This document shows, one piece after another, positions 1-10,840 of a stretch of 64,000 bases of DNA (the first letter of the stretch is position 1; each line of letters opens with the position of its first letter). The DNA comes from Platynereis dumerilii. Lineage: Eukaryota; Annelida; Polychaeta; Phyllodocida; Nereididae. The DNA lies in contig JAPTHN010000116.1 of NCBI GenBank assembly GCA_026936325.1, positions 205,937 through 269,936 of the forward strand, written 5' to 3'. The notes beneath the pieces are model-generated. The model saw only the letters and a list, made by a program, of their open reading frames with translations, was not told the origin of the DNA and searched no databases. The position numbers and the translations under genes are program-made.

Positions 1-3000
1 CAAATGCCTTGGAAAGATCCATTGATACACAACCAACTACTTCATTTGCATCAAGGGAGAGCTTAAAGTTTTCGACACATTTAAGAATAACACTCTCGCA
101 ACTGTGATTTTTTCTATAAGCTGATAGCTCTTTGCACAATATGTCGTCAAAGTATTTCATTATCTGATCACAATATATTCCTTCAAATATTTTTGAGATC
201 ACTGTCAACAAACTAATAGGTCTGTAGTTCATCTTATCAAGTGCATCATTTTTCTTAAATATAGGTGTCACCTCTGCATGTTTCAAACAGTCAGGAAAAG
301 ATCCCATTGTAATACAAGAGTTCATGATTTCTGTCAAACTATGACATAATACGTCAGCACCAATTTTGATTAATTTCACAGGAATATTATCAAAACCTTG
401 ACTTTTCTGAACATTTAAAAGTCCTAATTTTTTCAAAACTGTATCACATGATATAATTTCAAAGCTGAACTTCTTATTTCCTACATACATTTTGATGGTG
501 CTCATTGACATATGATCTTTGTAGTAGCCAATAATTTCCTGAGTGGACATGCTTGAAAGATGAAGAGGCTCACTGAGATCTTTTGCTGCATCAACAAAAT
601 ATTGGTTAAATATGTTAGCAATAGGGGAGAGTGGGGACCGATGGGCCGCTTGACAAATTATTGACCATGGAGACAAATATGCTGCAGATAAAGGATTCAT
701 ACTGTGCACCCTATTAGCTGGTGTAATTCTCTTTAAAATGATATAAGATTCACATAAATGAACCTAGGAAGAAAGATTAGAAAACACATTTTCTGTCAAG
801 AAAGGTGGTGGCCCATCGGCCCATCCCATGGGGTCCGATGGACCATGTTAATAACTTGCCAAAGGGTGGATAAAGAATTCAAAATTTGTTTCCAACATGT
901 TTTTGTTGATCCATCTGAGTGTATAGGACAATGAGAGATCGAAATAATATAGATATGCCCGGATTTTACACTTTAAAAAAAAGCTTAATTTTCACAAATG
1001 TCATGAGTTACTTTTTTGTAGTTATAGTCAAACTATTGACATGATATTTTAGCAGAACATGAACAAATGCATAACAAACTATATTGAAGAATTCCAAAAA
1101 GACTGGTTCATTAGTCACTAAAAAAAAAAAATTATTTGATATTTAGTCGATACAGAAGTTTGGCTACCACCGTGACCATCAATATCTTACCTAATACCTC
1201 AAATTTGTAATGAATATTAAAAAATGAGAATATTTTAATTTTTTCTAAATCAATGAATCATTTCTGTTAATAATTTAGATTTTTAGGGGAAAAGTTAAAT
1301 TTTCCATTGATACTGTACTAGTATGCCACCTGCAGGAGAAATCTTGAATCAAAACAATAAAATTCATCAATAACCCTCCATTAGCTTATATTTTGGTGAA
1401 AATTTAACTTACTCTTAATATTACATCAATGTCTAATGAGGTTCTTATGTTTATTATATCCCAAATACTATCTAGATTGAAAATTCCTGATTATGGATAT
1501 TTTAAATTTCCACTATTTAGTGTTTGAAGCCATTACTAAGGCAAATCTACCACTGTAAATTCGAGGGCATTCATTTAAGTCAAAACTTATCATTTAAAGA
1601 TGCAAGTTGAAGGTCTATTGTGCTTTTTCCCATAAAAGACTTTAATATCCAGCCACATGCCAATACGCCACCTATAGAAAATCTCAAGAAATAGTGGCCC
1701 ATCGGTCCCCATGTTGGGTGGCCCATCGGTCCCCAAAAGCTTTCTGAACAGTTAAACCCCTCTTTTTCTGTGAAATATGGTTCTTGTTCCTAAAATTCAA
1801 TGTGTAAATTGTCACCAATATACAGGACAAATCATTATAGAAAATATATTGCGTTGAGCTACACACTTTTGACATATTAAACTTTTGCTGAATCAGAAAA
1901 AAATTTTTTAGATGTTGAAAATTTCATTTTGCCTCCTACACGCTTGTGCTATCACTTATTGATCAGTGGTCGATATGGTATTCAGAGATGTGATAAGCAA
2001 TACTAAAAATGCAAATTAGATGTTAATAAACGTTTTTGATGTGGAGTTAAGAGGATGGCCCATCGGTCCCCATGGCCCGTCGGTCCCCATGTTCCCCTAC
2101 TGTTTGAGTCAGAAACAATGTTGTTATTTTCCAATAGAGACACGCAGTTGCTCATATGTGAACCATGACTCACAAAAGGCCGGATTGTATTCCAAAAGTC
2201 TTTACCATTATTAACATCTGAACATCTTTTTTCAAAGTAGACTTTAATGGACTTACGTTTCAGATAATTCACAAGATTTCTTTGTTTTCTGTATTTTTCC
2301 CATGTATGACTGGTCTTGCATTTATTATACTTTCTTCTCAACATTGCTTTTACATTGACAGCTTTTCTGAGTTCACAGTTCATATATGGCACTTGTTGGC
2401 GTTTCACAGTTTTCTGTTTGAGAGGAGCATGATCATCAATGACTTGAGTAATTAGTTTGTTGTAACACCACATTTGATCATCTGGATCATCAAAAATTGA
2501 ACATACATGAAAAGGAATTAATTTAAGATCATTTACATAATTATCATTATTAAATTTCTTAAAGCTCCTATACACAATTTTTCGAGGTACAAATTTTGGG
2601 GCATTAACTCTGGTGACACCGCAAACAATATTATGACAGTCACTTACAGCAATGTTAACATTTAAATGAGTAATCAGTCTCTTAGCAGAATTAGTAATGA
2701 TTGGATCAAGTAGAGATGGATTATGTACGCTGCGAAAACAGGTGGGCTCAGTAACAATGTTTTTCAGATCATATTCATCAAATATATCATCTAAAGAATT
2801 GGGGTGCTTACAGAGGTCAACATTTAGATCACCTAATATAAAATAACTTTTACACAGTGCGGAGCATTTGTCTAGCACAGTAGACATCATATCAACAAGA
2901 CATTCATCATTCACATTAGGGGGTTTATACAGTAAAATGAAAAAGACCTTCTCTTTGTTAATAGTGATTTCAATAATTAAACATTCAACACCTTGCTTAT

Positions 3001-3523
3001 CAAATTCACACAAGTCGCTTCTTCTTCTACTAGGAATCTGATTGTTGACATAAAGCATAAGACCACCTCCAAAAGCATTTCGATCTTGTCTATACAGATT
3101 ATAACCATTTACATAAAACTGTGCATCAGGAAATGACTCATCAATTTTAGTCTCAGACAAACATAATAGATCAAGGTTATTCAACAATGTAGCTACTTCG
3201 GCAAATTTATACCTGATGCTATTTACATTCAAATGTCCAAATACCAGTTTCTTTAGAAATTTTTTACGAAATTCAGTAAGAACAGGGAAGCAAACTTCTT
3301 GGTCATTTTGGCCACAAGATTCTGAATTAAGATCATCTTCATTGATACATGTAAAAGAGCTATTAAAAGTGTCACAATCAGCATTAACATCAAGATCAAA
3401 AACAGCAGGATTGATAACAGTTGTATCAGTCAGTAAAACACAATCATTAACATCAGCACTACATGGTACTACAGAGTCAATGACCTCCAGTGAGGTGTCG
3501 GCCAACTCATCATGGCCAATGTT
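1..3523 (-). CDS. LINE ORF2: AP endonuclease and reverse transcriptase (partial, split by a MITE)
   Basis: The frame runs from just after the ORF1 TAG (3524-3526) and lies in the same frame as ORF1. The endonuclease occupies roughly 3270-2450: GHLNVNSIR, LLCLSETKID, RQDRNAFGGGL, ILLYKPPN, GDLNVDL, SLLDPIITNS, SDCHNIV. A linker follows (2450-2100). After the MITE at 624-2097 the frame resumes as SIANIFNQYF, and RT blocks follow (GSFPDCLKHAEVTPIFKK, NYRPISLLT, SAYRKNHS, VSMDLSKAF) up to base 1. The RT catalytic YADD block lies outside the window. The first in-frame ATG falls inside the endonuclease (GGLMLYV), so translation probably depends on reading through or restarting after the TAG. Confidence 0.85.
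624..2097. mobile_element. Non-autonomous TA-target DNA transposon inside LINE ORF2
   Basis: The ends are inverted repeats (GGGGAGAGTGGGGACCGATG left; the right end reads GGGGAACATGGGGACCGACG on the minus strand) flanked by TA at 622-623 and 2098-2099. The word TGGGGACCGATGGGCC, or a close variant, recurs beside both ends and twice near 1695-1735. No transposase is seen. The only longer frame inside (1684-1875) looks like chance. The 1.47 kb body is AT-rich. Confidence 0.85.
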
Positions 3524-4894
3524 CTATTGTCCCTGGTTTTGGCAAAACTTCTGCTTGTGACCATGCTTGAAACAAGCATAGCACTGCACGGGAGCAGTGT
3601 GCCGACATGTTCTGACATTATGCGATCTTTCGCCACAATTGAAACAACAGGGCTGTTCATCATTCCATCTGGGATATCTTGATCTTCCGGTTGAGACTGT
3701 AGATCTGTTGTTACGGGCAACATGTGGGCTTTTCGTGGTTGCAGGCAAGTTGTCTCGCAATGTCATAAGGAGTCTTCCCAGCATGTTAAGACCCGAGCCC
3801 ATGTAGCCCCTACCCCAATATTCATGGGAAGTGTCCTCAATTATAAGCCTACCACGAGAGGCTTCCAGCTCTTCCTTGAACCTCGGACACTGACGAGCCT
3901 TGTCCTGCAGGAGATCAAACATGACGCTTTGTTTGATCCGCTTCCATCTCTCATCAGTTGTGATGTCTTGACCCTTCAGCTGGGCATCTCTTGGGCTTGC
4001 AGCATATCGGATGGTTTCAGCTGTGGCATGCTGTCCCATTTCTACTGCTTTTCTATAGTTATAGGCATGCTCATTTGTGGGAAATACCAATCCCCATTTC
4101 TTCAAGGGAGCGCCGTGGAAATTGCTGAAAGAGCTCCTAGAGCCTCTGAATTTGATGGGCTGGGCTTCACTCTTCTCAGATATGGACGATTCTTCTTGAC
4201 CATCAACCAGAGAAGAAGCTGCAGGGGCAACAGAGGCAGGTACCATAGGTGCAGGTGCAGGAACTGGGAGTGGCTTGCTCCAGGAGTTGGCCAATGAAAC
4301 ATTTATTGCATCAGCATTGAGGTCTTTCTGCCATCTGCTCACTGGACCATTGCCAAAATTCACTTTAGCTTTCTCTTGAAGCTTCAGATTTTGAAGCAGT
4401 TTTCTTGTGCCAGCAGCAGAAAGGTGCAGTTTATCAGTTGGCAATAGAGCTGTCTCGTCAATTGTTCCGTCTTGATACCTGAAGTTACTATCGTTATTCA
4501 CAAAATTAACATGCAGGTTATCAGAAACAGTTTTTAGGATCTGGTTGACATTGTCTATTTTGGTGATATCCGCTTTGGTGTCGGCACGAGGGAGAATACT
4601 GCACACATGCACGTTTACAGATTTTTCCTTTGCCCGCTGCAGGAGAACTTCAAAATCCTGAACAATCTTTTCTGCAGTCTTTTTGCTAGCAGTGTCATTC
4701 GTACCTCCAATTATAAATATGTCAGTGTATTTCTGCTTCTTTGTATCTATCTTCATGAGTGTCCTTTTGATGTCGTTCAGTTTAGCTCCACTGAGACAGG
4801 TAACCTTCAAATCGTCTGTAGTGGATTGCAGGGATCTAAGTAGACTGTCACCAATTAGAAGAGTGCCTTTGGGTTCAGCATCATCCTGCTTGTA
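3524..4894 (-). CDS. LINE ORF1: SGNH hydrolase - NADAR - two CCHC zinc knuckles
   Basis: Open frame of 456 codons, truncated at its N terminus by the junction at 4894; the TTG at 4810 is not a real start. Numbering from 4894, residues 12-180 form an SGNH/GDSL esterase with LIGDS (Ser17), GGTND (Asn66) and TDKLH (Asp154, His157), so the catalytic set is present. Esterase-type ORF1s are known in CR1 LINEs. A Pro/Ala-rich linker follows. Residues about 246-383 match the NADAR (YbiA/RibX-like) fold: IKFRG, FSNF, NEHAYNYRKA, then WGRGYMGSGLNMLGRLLM near its end. NADAR proteins are linked to removing ADP-ribose, including from guanine in DNA. Two knuckles of form CX2CX4HX4C follow (417-430, 438-451) and probably bind RNA. 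The NADAR assignment is by eye but covers the whole domain. An active-site check needs a structural alignment. Confidence 0.85.
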   Translation of the reverse strand, partial: YKQDDAEPKGTLLIGDSLLRSLQSTTDDLKVTCLSGAKLNDIKRTLMKIDTKKQKYTDIFIIGGTNDTASKKTAEKIVQDFEVLLQRAKEKSVNVHVCSILPRADTKADITKIDNVNQILKTVSDNLHVNFVNNDSNFRYQDGTIDETALLPTDKLHLSAAGTRKLLQNLKLQEKAKVNFGNGPVSRWQKDLNADAINVSLANSWSKPLPVPAPAPMVPASVAPAASSLVDGQEESSISEKSEAQPIKFRGSRSSFSNFHGAPLKKWGLVFPTNEHAYNYRKAVEMGQHATAETIRYAASPRDAQLKGQDITTDERWKRIKQSVMFDLLQDKARQCPRFKEELEASRGRLIIEDTSHEYWGRGYMGSGLNMLGRLLMTLRDNLPATTKSPHVARNNRSTVSTGRSRYPRWNDEQPCCFNCGERSHNVRTCRHTAPVQCYACFKHGHKQKFCQNQGQ

Positions 4895-6275
4895 AATGAC
4901 TGGGAGTCTTTCAAAGAAAAGAGAAATTCATTAAATCAGCAATTAAGTCAGCTTAGATCTGAAGATCTGGGATCCAAAATTGAAGATTCTAAGGGTAATG
5001 CAAAGAAGTTGTTCAAGCTATTGAACTCAAGTCTGAACCGAAAACAAGAACTACCTCTGCCTCCACATACCGATGAAATTGACCTTGCAAATGATTTTAA
5101 TACGTTTTTTGATGAAAAGATAAAAACGATCAGGTCCAAGTTGGACTCTACAATCAATGAGACTCCTAATGATGATGAAAACGCCTCTCAAATGCTGCGG
5201 AATTTTAAAAAGTTGTCTGAAAGTGAGATCAAGAAACTCATCACTGAAATGCCCGTTAAACACTGCCAACTGGATCCCATTCCCACATGGCTTTTGCTGG
5301 AATGTATTTATGAATACCTGCCAATTATAACAAATATTGTCAATGAGTCACTCACACAAGGACAAATGCCACTTGAATTGAAACATGCTCCTGTGAAACC
5401 TCTCTTGAAAAAATCTGGATTGGATTTAATCAAAAAGAATTATCGACCAGTATCAAATCTGTCTTTCCTCAGCAAATTGATTGAAAGTGTTGTTATTAAA
5501 CAATATACTGACCATCTTACTAAAAACGACCTGAACGATGACAAACAGTCTGCTTACAGAAAATTTCACAGCACCGAAACCCTCCTGATGAAGATCCATG
5601 ATGATATTATGTTAAATATGAGCAAAGGCGAAGTCACAATGCTTGTACTGCTGGACCTGTCAGCAGCTTTTGACACGATTGATCACAATATTCTTCTGAA
5701 ACGTCTGGAGTGCAAATACGGTGTTCATGATTCTGCACTAAGCTGGTTCAAGTCATACATTTCTCAAAGATCTCAGTCAGTGATAATTAATGACAAAACA
5801 TCAACAAAACTGCCTCTCAAATTTGGAGTCCCTCAAGGTTCAAAATTAGGACCAATCCTATTCAATTCATATATCACTCCATTAAGTGAAGTAGCTGCCA
5901 AAAATCAAGTCAATTCAAACTGATGCTAACTACACGGAAAGCTGTCAACGGACAAGCACCTGTGTATATTCAAAATCTAATCCAGTCAAAACCCAAACAA
6001 AACTGTAATCTAAGAAGAAACAACAAAGTTCTCTTAAAAGAACCAAGTTCTTGCAATAAAAACAAATTTGAAGACAGAGCTTTTTCGCGTGCTGCCTCAA
6101 AACTTTGGAACAAACTCCCAGATATTGTCAAGGCCTCAACAACACTTGAATGTTTCAAGAGAAATCTCAAAACTTGTCTGTTTAAGACTTTCTACAAATA
6201 AAGCTATCATACACAAGTGCTAGTGAGCAGTTTACTGGAATTAGCGCTATATAAATGTCTATTATTATTATTATT
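4895..6275 (+). mobile_element. L2-like LINE fragment (RT with internal deletion, 3' end)
   Basis: The frame is open from 4895 to 5922: linker (NDWESFKEKR...), then RT blocks NYRPVSNLSFLSK, LLDLSAAFDTIDH, SYISQRSQS and FGVPQGSKLGPILF. The YADD block and the following several hundred residues are missing. The text jumps to a typical LINE C terminus (APVYIQNLI, RAFSRAASKLWNKLP, FKRNLKTCLF) ending at the stop near 6201. A short 3' tail follows (AGCGCTATATAAATG then ATT repeats). It is therefore 5' truncated, internally deleted and inactive. Its 5' end touches ORF1 of the opposite-strand LINE. Confidence 0.85.
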
Positions 6276-6450
6276 ATATATATATTATAAAATGAATAAC
6301 CTATCTCTGACAGACAAAACAGACTCTTTCAGTACAAATATCATTATATCCATTTATATAATGATATTTGATATACTTAGAAAAACCAGAGAGACTGTGG
6401 GTGCATATCTTTTCTTTGATCTGAGGGGGACAATTATTAAAAGCAAGTGG

Positions 6451-6495
6451 GACCCTCCTACTGGCCACAGAGGCCTCAGAGCCCCTGAACTGAAC
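6451..6495. repeat. Left arm of a 40-bp inverted repeat around the microsatellite block
   Basis: GACCCTCCTACTGGCCACAG followed by AGGCCTCAGAG is found again inverted at 7511-7550. The arms enclose the LINE tails and the GATA array. Confidence 0.75.
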
Positions 6496-7093
6496 AAGAT
6501 AGAAAGATAGATATATATATAAATTTTATTAGACATTTAAATATCAAAAATGAAACATATGTCAGGCAAAAGCAATTAAGAACAACATAGGCTAAAATAA
6601 TAATAAAAACATAGAATACACCCCGATAAATCCACAAAGGTTGCATACATACAATACATATACATACATAACATAAAATAGTTGTTTTAAGTTAATATAG
6701 GTTCCAGCCACCCAGTTAGTCGAATAATTAAGAAATAGAAATATACACATTTTAGTCAATGTTTTTCAGGTCCTGTACTTCAGATACATATATATATATT
6801 GTATAATATTATAAATTTTGTTCATTGACCATTAATTACCAGTTAAGATTATTATTAAATATATAAATATAATAATTACTAAAAAAAAATTTAGGAGAGT
6901 TATCTAGGACATTATAAAAGTAATCTAATGATAGTTAATTATCGTTACACAACCAGTTTTAAAATAACTAATTAAGGAGTCACATCGCACATACTGATGT
7001 TACATGTTACATATATACAAATAGAGATATGGTAAATTGGTAAATAGACATTTATAACACAATTGTGTGCATCATGTTAAGCATTCATTTACT

Positions 7094-7325
<232 letters not shown>

Positions 7326-7510
7326 AAGTAGAAATTTTATTAATAATATTGTAAAAGAATGGGCGAATCGGATCTGCCCCAGACTGTCATTTGCCCGAAT
7401 TTTTTAGCCTTTTTGCAGCGTCTTACTATTTCCCAAACTTTTTGGGGAGCGCCTCCCCCCATGCCTGCCCCCCTCCTATATGCCTATGGTTTGCAGGACA
7501 GAGAATCACA

Positions 7511-7550
7511 GTTCAGAGCCTCTGAGGCCTCTGTGGCCAGTAGGAGGGTC
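7511..7550. repeat. Right arm of the 40-bp inverted repeat
   Basis: Inverted partner of 6451-6495 (GTTCAGAGCCTCTGAGGCCT then CTGTGGCCAGTAGGAGGGTC) with very few mismatches. Confidence 0.75.
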
Positions 7551-7945
7551 AACCGGTCTGGTGAAAATGAGAAGTGCATGCTGCTGCCACCTGGCACAAA
7601 AGTTAATTTTGTGTGCTTCAGCATTGAGCTCCAAAGAAATAGTTCCAATTTCATGACACATTCCCAAAGTTTCTATTCAACATTCAGGTAAACCGGAGTA
7701 AGACTTCATAATCACATTCTCTAAGGTCGTAGACAAGGCCATCTCATACTCAGAAACAGCCCTGGTTTCTTCAAGACAAATTTTGTGAGTTCTCCATAAT
7801 GAGTTTATGTGGCCTGCTTGCTGGAACTCGTGGAATTTCAAACTTGCCACCAGGTGACAAGATGACACTCATGACCGCATATATGTTCTGCAAAGGCTGG
7901 AAAAAGCATGGCAATGAAACAGCGGTCCACCTGCAGACAGAGGGT
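7551..7945. repeat. Unclassified dispersed repeat, copy 1
   Basis: Related in inverted orientation to 43803-44165. Shared blocks include AAGGCTGGAAAAAGC next to GCAATGAAACAGCGGTC, and the word AATAGTTCCAATTT. One plus-strand frame at about 7800-7945 looks coding-like (LPPGDKMTLMTAYMFCKGW), but no family was recognised. It could be a decayed transposase or a retrocopy. Confidence 0.45.
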
Positions 7946-8096
7946 TAACGTTTTTGTGAGGCCCTCTTGCCATGTGAGGCCATGGGCACGGTGCCACTGT
8001 GCCATATGGATAATACGGCCCTGCCAAAACCTAATGACAGTGAATAATCACTTTACCTGTCACAAGTATATATTCACAGGAAACACCCTGAAACTT

Positions 8097-8243
8097 AACC
8101 TGCTAACTTCTTATAGACTGGAAGTAAGGCTTTTGCAGATTTGGCCAATCAGAGATGTTCTTACAAATTTGACCTCTTCAAGAACTTCTCTGATTGGCTG
8201 AATTCAGAAGTGACCTATTTTCTGTCCAGATGAAGTTAGCAGG
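8097..8243. repeat. Small hairpin MITE
   Basis: The outer ends CCTGCTAACTTC and GAAGTTAGCAGG are inverted. An inner hairpin (GGCCAATCAGAGATGTTCTT and its inverse) sits near 8138-8202. No coding content. Confidence 0.55.
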
Positions 8244-8267
8244 CCCAGTAAGAGGATGATAAACTAG

Positions 8268-8352
8268 AGACAGGGGAGTAATTATAGTCTACGGCCTCGA
8301 CCAATATTACTGCTTCGGCCAATAAAACTCGATATTGGTCTCCTCACCATCC
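8268..8352. repeat. Short ATATTGG-type palindromic element
   Basis: Carries inverted copies of CCAATATTACT / GATATTGG and the string CTCCTCACCATCCA, which is shared in near-identical form with the right ends of the elements ending near 25975 and 50806. A minimal member of that family. Confidence 0.5.
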
Positions 8353-10057
8353 ACTATAATAGTCTATTTGGGCTTAGGCCTGTGGATCAATGGGGTGGAT
8401 TTCCTGCCATGGACAAACAAGTAACATTTTCAATTTAACTGTAGGCCTACAGTAAACTCAAGCTTTAATGCAGTTCTACAAAAATAAATTTATTCTTAAT
8501 TACAGAAAAATTCAGGTTTTTATCCAGTGTTATAAAAAAAACAAGAAAATTCAACAATATTTCATCAATAAACAAGAAAAGTACCCTTAAAAAAGAGTAC
8601 TGTATCGATCTTAACATGAACCTGAGGGCATAAGGCATGTAATAAAAAGTTTTGATATCTCAAAGTATGCATTTCTATGAATAGTTGGCCACAGAAAAAA
8701 AAAAAATTCCAAGACCCCTCCCTTTGTTTTATGAAAATCCGACACAACTATAAGGATTTGTGAAATAAAAGTAAACTTCAGTTATTTCTGCAACCTAAAA
8801 AAGTAAAATCCATTTATTTAAGAAAAAAATTAGCAAATATCTCCCCTCCAAAAATAATCCTGGATTTGCAAATAAAAAAAAATTGTTGTTCTCACTTGTT
8901 TTAGAAATTGTGCATCCTCACGCCGTTATGCGCCGAAACGCATTTTGCGAGCTTAATATTGCAAATAGAGCAAAACGATTTAGTGCATTGAATGCGGGAG
9001 AGTTTATTTGATATACGCAGGTTTTTAAATTTTGAAAATCGGACGTTTATTAAGGTTTTTATGGCAAGTTTTGCATTGAAAATGATGTACACAATATTTG
9101 ATGACGTTTCACACGCAAAAAATATTGCCAGCGAAATTCCTTATCTTGTAGAATCGATGTACTGTTAAGAATACTTATATGTAAGTTTTTTTATAGGTTA
9201 AGACTTCGATACAAAAAGAAAGAAAATAAGGAAAAGATGTTCATAAGCAGACACAATATTGTCAAAAAATAAACAGTCCACTTATAAACATGGAGTCAAT
9301 TAAAGCCTGAACAGTGCAAAAAATCAGCTAAATTTATTAATAATGATGCCGTTACCCAACTCCAAAACTTGCAGAAACCTAAATGTATTAATGATGATGT
9401 CCTTCAGTTATCCATATTCAACACTTGCAGAAATGTAAGACCTAAATTTATTAATGGTAATGCATGTCAGTAATCCATCTTCAAAATTTGCTGAAACCAA
9501 AATTTTATAATGATAACCTCTGTAAACCATCCATCTTCAAAACTTGCAGAAACCCCGGATTGCAAAAACATCAGCCTCTACAAAATCTGAAAAAAAAAAA
9601 ACACTTTCAGTTGCAAATATTACATGTATATGACTAAAAGGCACAATCAAATGTTTCCACTTAATCCAAGTGTACAAATTTATATTTAATTATTATTCAC
9701 ATTTTTCAAACGGTTTTTGCTAAGGATGCACTGAGAAAATTGCAATGTTCAGATTTGGGTAGGAAAAAGGTCCCCATATAGTTGAAGGGGGGAGGGGGCG
9801 GAATTATTTTTTCCCTTATATTGATAAAAAAAAAAAAAAATTTTGGTTTGAGAATGGGAATTATCTTCGAAACGGTAAATTTTCAGGGCGGACTATGAGG
9901 GAGAAAAATACTACGATGTTTACAATCAATGGCCCTAATAAGAGTATTCGAAGCCTGTCATAACATCAACCTAAATGTTATGCACATGTCAAATGAAGCA
10001 TTTGAAACTACACTTTCGAGAATAAAAATGACAACGTCTTTTCTCATTTGATGCCTG

Positions 10058-10283
10058 TGCCAGATTGTATCAACGCTTAACACAGGTTATCCTAAAGTGG
10101 TTAACTCCTATAACTTTACTTTCAACAGGGTTAGATCTTCTGGGAAAAAAACTTAGCCATGTTTTAAACTGACCTCAGGTTATATAATGACTAAATTATT
10201 TTCCCAGTAACCCAGTTAAAAGATAAGTTATAGGAGTTAACCACTTTAGGATAACCTGTGTTAAGCGTTGATACAATCTGGCA
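10058..10283. mobile_element. 226-bp MITE with 3-bp target duplication
   Basis: Near-perfect inverted ends (TGCCAGATTGTATCAACGCT at the left, its inverse at the right) extending about 55 bp, flanked by CTG at 10055-10057 and 10284-10286. The paralogous site downstream of gene A (about 28470) reads straight through without it, so the insertion is younger than the duplication. Confidence 0.9.
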
Positions 10284-10339
10284 CTGTTGTGCAAGGAGGG
10301 CAGTTAGATTCTGAGGCAATGGAACTGCACCACTCCCTG

Positions 10340-10668
10340 TAAGGCCAGAATCTGATACCTTCAATTTTTAGCTTCTCGAATCTTGTCGAAGCACTTCGGT
10401 CTGTAGAATGAAAAAAAAAGCTGTGTTATATCTATCTTTTATAATGTCAATTTAAGGCCAGACTTCTATTATTTTTAGCTTCTTGGATCGTTCGACCCAA
10501 CAGATCTTCTGCCTATGAAAAAAAAAATTGGGCATACCCACAATTTTTATCAAATTGACATTATAAAAAATTCAGACTTGACTCTTTTTGTTTTGTCCTA
10601 CTGACCGACTCTAGAAAAAGTGCCTTGAGAAGATCCAAGAAGCTAAAGATCAATTATGTCTGGCCTTA
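10340..10668. repeat. TAAGGCCAGA-ended palindromic repeat
   Basis: The left end and right end both read TAAGGCCAGA inward, and an internal third copy lies near 10452. A related shorter version lies at 28660-28800 downstream of gene A, so at least part predates the duplication. A related end fragment is at 57130-57180. Confidence 0.5.
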
Positions 10669-10840
10669 GATAAAAAATAATGGTTAGCTAAATCATTTTC
10701 TGTAGGCAAAAATTCTGTTAGGTCGGTCTATACGAGAATCTAATAACTAAATATATCTGTCCTAATAAACGTTACAAAAAACAGGCTTTCAACATATTTT
10801 TGTTTTACAATTGAAGCATATTTTCTTTTAGATTATTACT

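Larger units (their letters stand above)
1..4894 (-). mobile_element. CR1-like non-LTR retrotransposon (LINE), 5' end and 3' end missing from view
   Basis: Reading on the minus strand from 4894 to 1: ORF1, a single TAG, an AP-type endonuclease, then the start of a reverse transcriptase that runs off the window edge. A MITE at 624-2097 splits ORF2, and leaving it out lets the frame continue. Endonuclease signatures (GHLNVNSIR, SETKID, GDLNVDL, SDCH) and RT signatures (TPIFKK, NYRPISLL, MDLSKAF) place it in the CR1/L2 group. The CR1 label is by pattern only. Apart from the MITE and the TAG, both reading frames are open, which suggests a young copy. It abuts an opposite-strand LINE fragment at about 4894. 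Confidence 0.85.
7946..10057. other. Non-coding stretch between repeats
   Basis: Apart from small hairpin elements at 8097-8243 and 8268-8352, no gene is supported. From about 8520 the sequence is alignable by eye with 26100 onward, the downstream flank of paralogue A (for example AAAAGATGTTCATAAGCAGA at both places), so it belongs to the duplicated unit. Confidence 0.6.

Noticed and set aside
3524-4810. ATG start for ORF1 at 4810
   Set aside because: The codon there is TTG, and the SGNH block with the catalytic serine (GDSLLR) lies upstream in the same open frame.
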